Part shown: positions 10,498 through 21,940 of the stretch, piece after piece | Layout of the letters: each line of letters opens with the position of its first letter | Position numbering within the stretch: the first letter of the stretch is position 1 | DNA from: Sequoia sempervirens | Taxonomy: Eukaryota > Streptophyta > Pinopsida > Cupressales > Cupressaceae | NCBI GenBank assembly: GCA_007258455.2 | Contig: VDFB02000003.1 | Coordinates: 45,087,875 to 45,151,874, forward strand | DNA: 64,000 nt | Direction of reading: 5' to 3' | Position numbers and translations under genes: made by a program | Notes under the pieces: generated by a model | What the model was told of the DNA's origin: nothing | Database searches by the model: none | The model's input: only the letters and a program-made list of their open reading frames with translations

Positions 10498-11525
10498 GTT
10501 GCCAAGGAGAGTACCTGCTATGGAGAATGTTGCTAGAAGAATGGATGAAATGTTGGAAATGATGCGCAAAATGTGAGTCTAATTAGATGTGGTTGAAGAA
10601 GACAAAAGGAAAGACCTAAACCCTAGGAAGAATGAAGAAAGTGATGATGAAGTAGATCATGTGAATCTAATTGCAAAATCCCTAGGTGAAGAAGAAGAAG
10701 AATCAGATTAGGTGAAAATGTTGAAATTGATCTCAAAGATTGGGAAAAGACCTAGTTGAAATTCAAAATTGTGTGGGAAATTTTAATCCTGAAGAATTGA
10801 TTGATTGGATCAATGAAATGGAGGAATAGTTTGAATATGAAGAAATTGAATATCCAGAAAGAGTTAGGTTTGCAAGAAAAAAATTTGAAAGGTCACGCTG
10901 CATTATGGTGGAAAGAAGTCCAATTGGATAGGAATAGAAGAGATAAGGAAAGAATCATCAAATGGAATAGAATGGTAACAAAATTAAAGAGTCAATTCAT
11001 ACCAGTTGACTATGAATTGGAATCGCTAGAAAGATTGCAGAATCTGGGACAAAAGGATTTGACTATTAAGGAATACATTGAACAAAATCTATAAGATAAT
11101 AATCAAAACTGTTCATAGTGAAGCAAGAAAAGAAAAGTTTGGAAGATATATCAATGGATTGAGAACAAGCATTCAGGAAGAATTAAGCCTAGTGAAAATG
11201 ACATTGAAAGTGGAGGAGAAGTTGAGAAAGAAATTTGAAAAATGGCAGAGAAGTGCAAAAGGAAGATTTCAAAAGATTGGATGTCAATCTGGAGAAAGAA
11301 AACCCTACACAAAGCAAAAAAAAGATGTAAAACTCTACTAGAGTGAGGTGAAGGATAACAATTCATACCTTGGAAATACAAGGAGTCACAATTCATACTA
11401 GAATGATCAAATATCTGAGAGAAGACCATTCAAAGGAACCTCCTTCAAGTGTGAAGGACATAGAGCTTTTAAGTATCATCAAGAGAATACCAAAAAGAAT
11501 CCAGACCATACTGGAAGAATAGAAT
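10498..11525 (+). pseudogene. gag relic of A (copy 1)
   Basis: Capsid-like sequence in several frames. ELIDWINEMEE, then a stop, FEYEEIEYPERVRFA, LKGHAALWWKE and IIKWNRMVTKLKSQFIP follow the chromovirus gag order, with the LKGHA-WW block central. After 11094 the frame shifts to the continuation SEARKEKFGRYINGLR. A damaged zinc knuckle is left as SFKCEGHRAFKY near 11440: the first Cys is now Ser, one residue is missing before the His, and the last Cys is now Tyr. Gag would form the particle and bind the RNA. This one cannot. Confidence 0.75.
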
Positions 11526-12180
11526 ATGTGGATGAGGAGCCTATTGAATCTCCTAATTCAATTAGGAAACCAGAGAAAGGTGAATCATTGGTGATGAGGA
11601 GAGCTTTGATGCATGAAGAGGTGACTGAAGAATCTCCACAAAGGAAAATCTATTCAAAAACATATGAAAGTCCCAGAGGAAAGGTATGCAAATTTATCAT
11701 TGATAGTGATAGTATTGATAATTTAGCTTCAGAGGATATGGAAACCAAGTTGGATTTGAAGAGATTGAAACACCCAAACCCTTATAGGATTGCATGGATT
11801 CATGATGAGCATAAGGTATTGGTAAATGAGCAATGTCTGGTGAAATTTCATATTTGATCATATAGGGATCATGAAGTGTTGTGTGATGTTAATTCCTATG
11901 GAAACTTGTCATTTAATATTAGGAAGGCCACACTAATATGATAGGAATTTTTTTCATGATGGAAGAAGGAATACCTACACTATGACATCAAATGGAAGAA
12001 GAATCAAGTTGATACCTTTAGAAGAGGAAGATAAGAGTAAGGTTTGCAGCATTTGCATACTATGTTTGGTACATGGAATAAATTTTCTTGATGGTTTGGG
12101 GCATGAAATCGAATAGATCTAATACTGAGAGACATTTTTCCAAACAAAGTAGCACATAGAATGACACATATAGAGAATGC
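11526..12180 (+). pseudogene. Protease region of A (copy 1), with a 156-bp deletion
   Basis: The frame from 11528 passes the usual gag/pol linker (GESLVMRRALMHEE) into a retropepsin-like fold (KVCKFIIDSDSIDNL). The catalytic Asp-Ser-Gly is Asp-Ser-Asp here, so the active site is lost. A stop follows VKFHI at 11857. After 12108 the 156 bases present at 50075-50230 are absent. They encode the linker before the reverse transcriptase, and the loss is exactly 52 codons. Confidence 0.7.
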
Positions 12181-13370
12181 AGAGTTGAACCGAAAAATAT
12201 AGGATTTGTTGAAGAAAGGATTGATTAGAGAAAGCTTGAGCCCATGTGCAGTACCTATTGTGCTTGCACCAAAGAAAGATGGAGAGTGGATAATGTGTAC
12301 AAATTCAAGAGAAATTAATAGGAGCACTGTCAAGTACCAATTCCCATTGCCAAGGATGGATGAAATTATGGATTGTTTGAGTGGAGCAAGGTATTTCACA
12401 AAGATTGATCTCAAGAGTGGATACCATTAAATCAAGATCAGGGAAGGAGATGAATGGAAGACTGCATTTAAGACAAATGAAGGATTATATGAGTGGTTAG
12501 TGATGCCGTTTGGATTGACCAATGCACTGAACACTTTCATGAGATTGATGAATGAGGTATTAAATAAATTCTTGGGTAAGTATTACAAAATTTTGTAAGA
12601 ACATTTTTGCACCTTAGGAAAGTATTACAAAATTTGAGAGAAGAGAAGTTGCTGATAAATATCAAGAAGTGTAGTTTCATGAAAACAAAGTTGGTGTATC
12701 TTGGATTTTTTATTTCTACTAAAGGACTGAAAATGGATCTAGAGAAATTGAAAGCAATATTAGATTGGCCTACACCGGTAAATATTGAAGTAAGATCATT
12801 CCATGGACTAGCTAGTTTCTACCAGAAGTTTATCAGAAGTTTCAATAGTGTTTGTAACCCCATGATAGAGACAATGAGAGGAGACAAGAAGGATTCAAGT
12901 GGAAAATCGAAGCACGAAAGAGTTTTGAATTGTTGAAGCAAAAGATGACATAGCAGCTAGTGTTAGCACTACCCGATTTTGACAAAGCATTTCAAGTTGA
13001 TTGTGATGCAAGTGGAAATGCAATAGGAGTAGTATTAAGCCAAGAAGGAAGACATATATCCTATTTCAGTGAGAAATTGAATGATTCCATAAGAAGATAC
13101 TCAATTTATGATTGGGAATTTAATGCCATAATTCAACCTTTGAAGAAGTGGAGACATTACTTACTACCTAAGGATTTTGTGTTGTATAGGGATCATCAAG
13201 CTTTGCAGTATTTGAACATTCAAGGGAAGCTAAATCAAAGACATAAGAGATGGGTTGAGTTATTGAAGAGTTGTAAATTTGTGTTGAAGCATAGGAGTTG
13301 CAAGTTAAATAATGTTGTAGATGCACTGAGTAGGAGAAGGAATTTGTTGACAAAAATGAGAGTATAAGTA
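12181..13370 (+). pseudogene. Reverse transcriptase-RNase H relic of A (copy 1), YLDD missing
   Basis: Fingers and palm are clear: [45 protein letters not shown] then [15 protein letters not shown]. After FLGK (12577) the expected YLDD segment is absent. About 20 bases of AAGTATTACAAAATTT-type sequence stand in its place, and the reading resumes at HLRKVLQNLREEK. Downstream are the connection (LVYLGFFISTKGLKM) and RNase H: DFDKAFQVDCDASGNAIGVV, ISYFSEKLN, NAIIQPLKKWRHYLL, FVLYRDHQAL, with its Asp residues still present. The enzyme cannot work without YLDD. Confidence 0.85.
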
Positions 13371-13479
13371 ATGGGATTTGAGGAGTTGAAACATATGTAT
13401 GAAGAAGATGTAGATTTTGGTGAAGCATGCAAAGCATGTAAGGAACCTATTGTAATAGACTGAAGCCAATTATTGGACT

Positions 13480-14560
13480 ACTTCATTTAGGGATTTATGT
13501 TGTTCAAAGGAAAGTAGTTGTGCATTTCAAGGAGTTCAATGAGAGAAAATTTGATTAAGGAAAAACATAGTGAAGGTTTAGCTAGACATTTCAGAGTGGA
13601 TAAGACAATAGCTTTAGTGAGTGAACATTATTTTTGGCTATAGATATATAAGGATGTAAGGAACTATATTTAGAATTGCAATATTTTTCAAGTTGCAATA
13701 AGGAGCAGTCATAATACTAGATTGTATAAACCTTTGACAGTACCAGAGAGACCTTGGGAACATTTGAGCATGGATTTCATATTAGGATTGCCTAGAACAC
13801 AAAGAGGACATAATTCAATAATGGTAGTTGTGCACAAATTTTATAAAATGGCACATTTTATTCCTTGTAAGAAGACTAATGATGTTGTGCATGTGGCGGA
13901 TTTATTTTCCAAGGAGATTGTGAGATTGCATGGAGTGCCTAAGAGTAAAGTTTCAGATAGAGACACCAAATTCATTGGATAATTTTGGAGAACATTATGG
14001 AAGAAGATGAAGATGGAGCTGAAGTTCAGTTCAACATACCACCCATAGACCAATGGAAAAATAAAAGTGGTAAATAGAAGCTTGGGTAACTTGTTGAGAT
14101 GTTTGGTCGGAGATAAGACATGTAATTGAGATATAGTTCTACCACAAGTAGAGTTTTCCTACAATAATTTAGTTAACCAGAGCATGGGGAAGAAACCATT
14201 TCATATTGTGATAGGAGAAAGTCCTAAAGGTTTTGTAGAGTTAAGAGACATCAATATGCAAAGAAAAAGTAGTGCAAAAGCAAAATATTTTGCATATTTC
14301 ATGGACATGTTGCATAAATAGGTCCAAAAACATTTGGAGAACATGAATAAAAAGTATAAGGGGAAGGCAAATGAGAACTAGAGATCTAAGGAATTTTCTT
14401 TTAGAGATGAAGTAATGGTATATTAGAGGAAGGAGATATTTTCAGTTGGTACCTACAATAAGTTGAAGATGAGGAAGTTTGGACCATGTAAGATTATGAG
14501 GAAATTCAATTCTAGAAATACAAATGAAGTAGAATTACTGGAGACAATGGGTATCACATA
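13480..14560 (+). pseudogene. Integrase relic of A (copy 1)
   Basis: Zinc domain remnants (GLARHFRVDKTIALVSEHYF, IYKDVRNYI) precede a core with [48 protein letters not shown]. The first two catalytic Asp residues (MDF, SDRD) are there, but the glutamate position reads TNGKIKVVNR, so Glu is replaced by Lys. Stops occur in the zinc domain, after KFIG (TAA) and after TYHP. The C-terminal GPY/F-like part (KMRKFGPCKIMRKF) follows in a shifted frame. Confidence 0.8.
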
Positions 14561-14689
14561 TATTTAATGTTGTTGACATATATGAGTTTCATGAAGGATA
14601 TTCAAGTGGAAATAGCGATGAAGTTGATTTGGAGGAGCAATTACAACGTTAGGAAGCATAAGAGACTGAGCAGATCTTGGATACCAAAA

Positions 14690-14822
14690 CTAGAAGGGGC
14701 ACTAGGAGCAAGCAGTAAAAAGAATACCTTGTGAAGTGCAAGGGGAAACCAATAGAGGATTCATCATGGATATCTCAGGCTGAGGTGGACCATTTTTATT
14801 TTCCTCTTAGCCCTGAAAAGTG
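14690..14822 (+). pseudogene. Chromodomain of A (copy 1)
   Basis: EQILDTKTRRGTRSKQ, a stop, then EYLVKCKGKPIEDSSWIS (14722-14776) is the chromodomain signature (YLVKWKG...W), with the first Trp of WKG replaced by Cys. In chromoviruses it steers integration to certain chromatin. The frame ends at TGA 14820, which is also where the 3' LTR appears to start. Confidence 0.75.
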
Positions 14823-15667
14823 AGGGACTCACTTTTCTTCCAACCCCGGGTGTCTAATGCAAGAGCATCCCTGGTTTTAAGGAAATTTTCCATCAACCAA
14901 AAACAATTGGTTTCTTTCATTGCATTCGGTAGTAGTTTCACTCGTTTACTCTACATTTCACCACATTACCATTTCTTAACTCATGGCATAGGATATAACA
15001 TCTATACATGGACATATATCACATATCCAAATTTCAAATCGTTTGCACTTTCCTATTAAAAGTTGTCGCTCTTAGAATTTCATTATATTTTCCAGATAGA
15101 GCATTGGGGCTGACTTGACTTAGTTTCTTAGTGCAAACCTATTTCCCAAAGTGTGCGGACCTAAATGGAATATCATTATAGAATCTTGGGTTCATTGGGA
15201 CCTATCTTGGTGATCCACAAGTTACATCTCGTGTGGACTTATCTACTCATGTTTTGAGGCCGACGTTCATGTTTGATCTTTTATTGGGTTATTAACCCTT
15301 GTGGCTGGCGCGGACCTATTTGGGAGCTTGAGAAGCATATATATGAGAATTTTAATCATTTAAGGGGATTTTATTAGGGAGTTAATCATCAACCATTAGT
15401 ACTTAGTTTAGTTCTTAGTTGTAGGTTCTTATTTTCACAACAACCCTTCTGGAGCATGTAAGAAGGCCTACTATCCAATTATGTGTTGTAAGCCTCTAAG
15501 GCAAGACTTGTGAGCCTGGATACTCACCCATGTGGCCAATGTTGCATGTAAGTGTTCTATGTTAATGGAGATTCTTGTTTTCACATCAGTCCTTTGTGTT
15601 AATTCCATTGTGTTGCCTCATTGCTACATGGTTTGGATTGTTCCTTCTAGAACCCTCCTTCCGTGAC
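14820..15667 (+). repeat. 3' LTR of A (copy 1)
   Basis: It begins about TGAGGGACTCACTTTTC and ends about CTTCCGTGACTA. Only its last ~190 bases have a partner at the 5' end of A. The start is placed by the TG after the chromodomain frame and is uncertain by some bases. Confidence 0.6.
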
Positions 15668-15996
15668 TAAATCAGATCTTTAAAACAGAGCTTGATGCTC
15701 ATTTTTAGGGGTCCTTCATTTTGGTTCTTGTTAAATAAATATTTGAAGCAGCTCCCTTCGGGTTTATTTTTTGTATTGTGTGTGCACTAGCCTATGCATT
15801 GTCGAGATTGCTCAGCTTTTTATCAAAGTTTTGATCTGCCGCTTTGCGCATCTACTCTTCGCAGCTTCGGGTATCAGCATTCCGTTCGGATCTTGGGAAA
15901 CTCCACTGTGCTTCCACATGTCGTGGCTACTAGATGCTTTTGTTTCTTGTTTCCTTGACGCCTCGTCGGGCTGCGAGATGCTGCCACAGAGCTGAC
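15668..15996. other. Spacer between A and B (copy 1)
   Basis: This is a 329-base, more GC-rich stretch (CGCTTTGCGCATCTACTCTTCG, CCTTGACGCCTCGTCGGGC) with no motif I recognise. It could be part of an older element in which B inserted. Small frames on both strands show no similarity to a known family. Confidence 0.5.
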
Positions 15997-17460
15997 TGAT
16001 AGAGAGGCTGGAGGAATCAATCACAGATTCCTGCACTAGGCCTTGTCATAGACCTCCTTTGTGTATTTTTCTGCTCCACCTTAACCTATAGGAACACTAC
16101 CTTGTCTAGGTTCCCCTAGTTCTCCTGGCCAACCTCACCATCTTGACAAATTTTGATCAACCAAAACAATCCTTAGTTCAACGCTTCACTCTTCCTTAGC
16201 CTTTAATACCCTAAAGACTAATCTTCCCACAACACTTAAAGAGGATCTTGCAGGGGTGTGGGATTTCTTTCAATAGCTTCAAAATAGTTTCCTAGGTCCT
16301 AGAAGGTTTTCCAAGACTCTACCCTTTCACCGCTTGTAATGGAACCCTCATCTAGGGTTAGGAAGGCTAGTAGCCTTTGAGCCCCTATTAGGTCTCCAAT
16401 TCTAAGAAATCTGGCTATTGTTCTTGACTTTGCAAAACAAACCCAAATATTTTTCTTGGATTCTCATTCCCTAAGGCTACCTCTCAAGGAATTTTGGGGT
16501 CTTGAGGCTTAGCAAGCTTTACAATGCATTGTTCTTAGAAATGAGTCTAAACTAGGGTTTCTAAACTGTTCAAAGCTATTTATGGACTGTCAAAAATTTC
16601 TCCTCCTAAATCAATTGATAGACCCTCCTCCTTATCACCATACAAGGCCAAGACCTTCCCCTAAATTCTCCAAGAATAATTTCTCAAAAAGCCTTACTCC
16701 CCTGCAAATTATCCATGCTGTCCTATAGCCTTTCCTAGCCGGGCTCTTCACTGTCTCGCCTAGGGAAGGGATTTTCTCCTAGCTCCTGCAACCAAAAAAA
16801 CCCTAACACCTACCATATTTATAAGAACAGAGTCTAGGAACATTTCCTAAAATGCTGTACAATTTGTACAGAGGAAAGGTGCTCTAGAGCTCCATTTCTT
16901 TCCAAGCTGCCTGTTACAGGCCTGAAAAATGACAGTGAGCTAACTATTTACAAATGACAAAAGAAAAAGATTTACACAGATATAAAAATGACACTCCAAC
17001 CTTGCACAATATTAATACTACATACTACAAACAAGATGACAGTAGAGTTACGCCATTACGGTTCAGTTTTAACACAAAAACACAGAAAAACTCTTTTTAA
17101 CATTGTTTTCCTTCAATCTTCAGATATGTCACACAATAACAATGCTTCTAACCTTGCCTCAGGGTCAATTCATGCCTTAAATAGGCTTCCAAAATATTTT
17201 AGGTGCTTGGGTCGAGCATCTAGATGACCTAAAAATGCAATTTATAAAACCCAATGTGTTTTCAAACACCTTGCCAACTCTAGACAACTTAACACAATGA
17301 TGTTGTAAAGCTATTGAAAACTTATCACCTTCTTTCCCAAAGTTCAAAAACAACCCCAAGTACTTAAAATAATGGTCAACATGACCTTATTATAGCACAA
17401 CAAAATTTGGACTTCAAGCAAAACTCCAACAATAGTCCTTTCCCAGGTGCTCCTGCACCA
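15997..17460 (-). repeat. 3' LTR of B (copy 1)
   Basis: On the minus strand it reads TGGTGCAGGAGCACC...CTATCA. The same LTR is at 54119-55582 (identical as read) and at the other end of B, 60248-61712, with roughly 3% differences. The edges are set by where the two LTRs of the complete copy stop matching. Confidence 0.9.
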
Positions 17461-17514
17461 TTCTTCGCCTCTCAGCACAAACAACTAGGGATTGGAAGGA
17501 GGGATTAGAGACAA

Positions 17515-20052
17515 ATCAATGCCTTGCTTCTTGAAGTCTGTTTCTTCTACCTAGGTAGCTTCAGATTCATGCTTTTTCTTCCATTTAACAAGATGCTCCA
17601 TGTACACCTTGTGCCTTGTAGCCTTCTTCACTCTGGACTCCAAGATCTTCTCTGCTTGTAGCTTGTCTTGATGAGGGAAGGGTACATTGCTGATGTCCTT
17701 AAGAATGTTCTGACTGTTCTGATCCACATCCTTGACTGATCCCTTGTACTTGATCAAGTCAGCTACATTGAACACTGGAGAGATGCCCAAATCTGATGGT
17801 AACTCCACCTTGTATGCATTCTTGCCATATTTTGCCAATACCTTGCATGGACCCACTCTTTTCATCTGTAACTTAGTTTCCATTCACTTCTGCAATCTGG
17901 ACTTGTTGAGGTGGACCATAACATAGTCCCCAACTACAAATTGTACATCCTTCCTTGACAAATCAACATTCTCCTTCAACTTTTGGGTTGCTGTTGTGAC
18001 TATTTTCTTGACCTGCTCATGAATCTCCTTCATGGTCTGAGTGAAGTATTCTGCATGTCCACTCCTATTCTCCATAGATCCAAGGTCTCTGAGCTCACAA
18101 ATGCCTCTTGGGTGCATCCCATACACAACCTCAAAAGGACTCTTTCCTGTAGTTCTATTGGCACTATCATTGTAAGCATATTCAACTTGGGAGATAACCA
18201 TATCCCATGTCTATCCATACTCCTTAGTTAGACACCTTAGAAGATTACCCAACACTCTGTTAACCACCTCTATTGGGCCATCGGTCTGAGGATGGTAAGC
18301 TGATCCAAAAGATAGGTTTGTTCCCAATCTTCTCCATAGAGTTCCAAAAGTGACTCATGAACTTCACATCTCTGTTAGAAACAATGCTTAGAGGCAAGCC
18401 ATGGATCCTAACAACTTCCTTGAAGAAAAGATGAGCTATGTAGCTGGCATCATGAGTAGTTTTGCAAGGAATGAAGTGACTCATCTTTCTAAATCTGTCC
18501 ACCACCACATAAACACTGTCAAAACCAATCTTGGTCTTAGGAAGACCTACCACAAAATCCATGCTCATGCACTCCCATGGTCTGTTAGGAATGGGCAGGG
18601 GTTGATATAAACCAGCATTGCTAGCTCCTCCCTTAGCTTTCATGCACACAACACACTGCTCCACATATTTTCTAACATCTCTTGCCAAGTTAGGCCAATA
18701 ATAGAACCTTTGTACTAGCTCCAAAGTCTTATTTATGCCAAAATGCCCAATAAGACTACCATTATTCTTTTCTTGAATCATATTTTCCCTCATGGACCCC
18801 CTTGGAACATATAACTGATTACCCTTAAACAACAGTCCATTTTGCAATGTATACTCTGAATATTGGCTATGAAAATGATTCTCAAAATTAGAAAATATGT
18901 TGTAAGCTTCTAAGAAGTCTTCATCTTCACCATAGAGGTCATTGAAACTCTCTATGCCAATGCTCTTGAGCTGTATCTCTTGTACTATCAACAACCTTAT
19001 GCTTAATGCATCTGCCACCTTATTCATTTTCCCTTTCTTGTGCTTGATGGTAAAAGTAAAGGCTTGGATATATTCCATCCATTTCAAATGCCTATTACTT
19101 AACTTCTCTTGGGTGTTGATATAACTAAGTGCCTGGTTATCAATAAAAACCACAAACTCTTTGGGTAACAAATAATGCCTCCACTTCCTAAGGGACTACA
19201 CTAAAGCATATAATTCTAGATCATAGGTAGAGTACTTCTACTTGGCTTCATTGAGCTTTTCACTAAAGAAGGCTACAGGCCTACCTTCTTGACTAAGTAC
19301 TCCTCCTACTACTACTCCACTTACATCACACTCAACTGTGAACAACTTGTCAAAACTAGGCAATAATAGAATTGGTTGAGTTGCCACTTCTTGTTTCAGT
19401 TTTTCAAACCCTTTATCAGCCTCTAGAGTCCACTTAAACTTTGTTTTCAGACCACCTTTGATAGTATCTAGGACTGGTGCACATATGCCACTGAAATTCC
19501 TTATAAACTTCCTATAGAATTGAGCCAAACCATGAAAAATCCTTACCTCTGTTGCTGTGGTTGGTGTGGGCCAGTTTAGGATGGCTTCCACCTTGCTTGG
19601 ATCCATCTTCAACGTTCCTTGGGATACTACAAACCCCAAATATACAAGTTCTTACTTGAAGAACTCACACTTCTCAAGATTGATTGCCAACTTCTCCTCT
19701 TGCAACCTTTGAAGAACCATCTCCACATGCTTCAAATGTTCTTCTGCTGTCTTACTAAAAATCAATATGTCATCAAGATATACTACCACAAAGATCCCTG
19801 TGAAATCCTTAAGCACTTCATTCATTAGTCTCATGAACATGATAGGGGCATTTGAGAGGCCAAATGGCATCACTTTCCACTCATATAACCCATCATTTGT
19901 CTTAAAAGTTGTCTTCCATTAATCACCATCCTTAATTCTGATCCGATGGTACCCACTCTTGAGGTCCAACTTTGTGAAGAACTGAGCACCTCCAAGACAA
20001 TCCATCAGGTCTTCAATTCTAGGAATAGGAAACCTATACCTAATGGTGATCC
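17515..20052 (-). pseudogene. pol relic of B (copy 1): RT (part), RNase H, integrase, chromodomain
   Basis: Reading down the minus strand from the gap: [41 protein letters not shown], the RNase H block ([19 protein letters not shown] and a stop), then a 303-codon open frame 19171-18260 with RNase H end and integrase, a frameshift near 18330, VISQVEYAYNDSANRT, and a chromodomain (YMEHLVKWKKKHESEAT then TAG). The integrase core has MDF but SNRD instead of SDRD, so one catalytic Asp is Asn. The content is identical to the complete copy at 55637-58174. Confidence 0.85.
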
Positions 20053-20152
20053 NNNNNNNNNNNNNNNNNNNNNNNNNNNNNNNNNNNNNNNNNNNNNNNN
20101 NNNNNNNNNNNNNNNNNNNNNNNNNNNNNNNNNNNNNNNNNNNNNNNNNNNN
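20053..20152. other. Assembly gap of 100 N
   Basis: Exactly 100 N, the usual size for a gap of unknown length. The sequence to its left is mid-reverse-transcriptase of B. The sequence to its right is unrelated 3' non-coding DNA of another element. The order and distance of what lies on either side should not be trusted. Confidence 0.98.
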
Positions 20153-21494
20153 TTTTTCCTTTTCATTTTTATTTTTGCTTGTGTTTCTCCCTTTGGGGAC
20201 AATGCAAAGCATTGAGACCACAATGTCTCTTCCATGTTGACCCAAAACAGACTTTTCTTTTATTTTGTTTTCACTCTCTTTGTGTCATTCTTCCAATTCT
20301 ATGTGCTTTGGGGAATGATGATAGTTCTGAGCTCTTTCATAAAAATATTGCAGCAATGAACATACTGACCCTAAATCCATAGATCCCTTATGTGTTTGGT
20401 CTATTCCTTTTTGGGGGAAACCCCTCTTTCTTTTGTTTGTTCATTTTTCTTTGAATGACGCAACCTTACTCGAAAACATATGACTTGGCATAGGGGATTT
20501 CTGAGTTGGCTCTCATGTCTTGTTTTCTTTTTACATATTTCCTTTGCTACTTTAAATTAATTGCTCATAGAATGGTGTGTAGCAACTCCTTTAAAGTGGG
20601 GGGCATACATTGGCATCATTTCATTTTCATTTTTGGTTCCTAGTGTAGCCTTGTTACTTTATACAATGTGTTTGTCATTTTGTGGATGACATTAGGTGTG
20701 ATGTCCTTCATAAGTGTGATCTATCTTCTACATATTACATTCCTCTTAGTGGCCTGATGTGACACACTACATCCCCTAGGTTGTGAATATTTTATTCTTT
20801 GATTGGTCCTCTCTTGGAGACATTAGACACAATGTTCCCTAAGTGAAAAACCTTGCACAAGCTTAACAAGACTCTTTCAAACATCTTTTACATGTTACAT
20901 TTTTGCTACCTTGCATAACGCAACTTGCATGCCTGTGGTACCTTACTCTTTGTTCATAGATTCTAAGCATATAAAGCTTTGCTTGTCTCATGAAGCACAT
21001 AATTTTTTTTTCTATTGGGGTGCCTTGCTAAAGTTATCAGGAGGTATAACTTTAATATGGTTGAGTGGGAAGCCCATTCAATGGCACAACTTTCCCCATA
21101 TCCACCTTTCTGTTTGTAAGTGCATACCAACTAGCATATGTATCTTACCTTTTGGATCTTCTCACCTGGCGAACCGCCATGAGTTCTATCACCCCAAAGT
21201 GAGTATGCATTATCTTTTCTTGCAAACAACCTAGATCTAATCCACAACTAGTTGGATAGATGATCGAAGCTCAATTCAATTCTCCCTTTTCTTCTTCTAA
21301 TCCACATGTGTGTTCCTTTGTTCTTACATTTAGTTTTCCATGGGATCTTCATCTTGAGGGTTTGATCATCCCTCTTGATTGTTATCATTCCATCTTGCTA
21401 ACATAAGTGCATTGGGACCTCTCTCTTGATATGCATGGCTACTTTAGTGTGATTTTGAAGCAACTTCATCCTCTCACTAAAGTGGGGGCTAAAT
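20153..21494 (+). other. 3' non-coding region of retroelement E
   Basis: No coding frame is visible. The stretch is T-rich, contains phrases such as CTTTGGGGACAATGC, and ends in the purine-rich AAAGTGGGGGCTAAA just before TGTGTCGTAG. That looks like the polypurine tract and LTR start of a plus-strand gypsy element. The gene part of E would be to the left, lost in the gap. Confidence 0.5.
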
Positions 21495-21940
21495 GTGTCG
21501 TAGAAAAATGGACACTTGACATTTTCATGGTCTTTTTAGCCTTTCTTCACAATCCTTGGTCCATTTTGCTCTGATTTAATGTTGTAATGTGGCTTAAACA
21601 TTCACATTAGGTCTTTAATATTCAAATTATGGCATCTTGTGAAGGTGTTGTGAAGTGATGTAAAATATTTCTACACTTTTCTAGACTCTATTCATTACAA
21701 TTCACCTAAAAATCACCTTTTCATCACTTATCAAGTCCTATTTTGAAGTGTTATAAAGTCTTGTAACAATATTTCATGCTTTTATAGGCTTAATTTCACT
21801 ATTTACACCTTTCTTCTGTGTTATTTGACCCCTTTATGCCCTTATAAGGCTTAATTAAGTGTGTTTTTGAATGTAAACCCAAAAACAACATTAAATGCAA
21901 GATCATTCCTAACACCCACTTTCAAGTCCAAGGTGGACCC

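Larger units (their letters stand above)
10134..15667 (+). mobile_element. Chromodomain Ty3/gypsy element A (copy 1), decayed
   Basis: Order on the plus strand: last ~190 bases of a 5' LTR, initiator-Met-tRNA primer-binding site, gag, protease, reverse transcriptase, RNase H, integrase, chromodomain, 3' LTR. The chromodomain at the C-terminus places it among plant chromoviruses. Many stops and several frameshifts break every domain. The reverse transcriptase lacks its YLDD motif and the integrase glutamate is replaced. Relative to the other copy, 156 coding bases are missing after 12108. Confidence 0.85.
3479..20052. repeat. 16.6-kb duplicated block, copy 1 (matches 41446-58174)
   Basis: From 3479 on, the sequence follows 41446 onward almost base for base, with an offset of 37967, then 37966 and, after 12108, 38122. 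The differences I could see are a poly-A/T tract near 5045, two single-base indels near 5100-5130, and 156 bases missing here after 12108. The copied block carries T's 3' half with its flanking GAAAG, all of A, and B's left LTR plus part of its pol. The left edge cuts an exon of the SET/transposase gene. The right edge is the N gap. The matching copy continues on both sides into complete elements, so that copy shows the original order. Confidence 0.95.
15997..20052 (-). mobile_element. Chromodomain Ty3/gypsy element B (copy 1), 3' part cut by the assembly gap
   Basis: On the minus strand: the 3' LTR (15997-17460), chromodomain, integrase, RNase H and the front of the reverse transcriptase, then the N gap. 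It equals 54119-58174 of the complete element. The truncation is an assembly limit, not a biological end, since no element terminus lies at 20052. Confidence 0.9.

Noticed and set aside
15771..16036. Opposite-strand 74-codon frames across the A-B spacer
   Set aside because: They overlap each other, have no motif, and one runs into B's LTR.
3479..20052. Two independent insertions of the same elements
   Set aside because: Both copies share T's flanking GAAAG, the A-B spacer, every stop checked and the filler in A. Only copying of the whole locus explains this.
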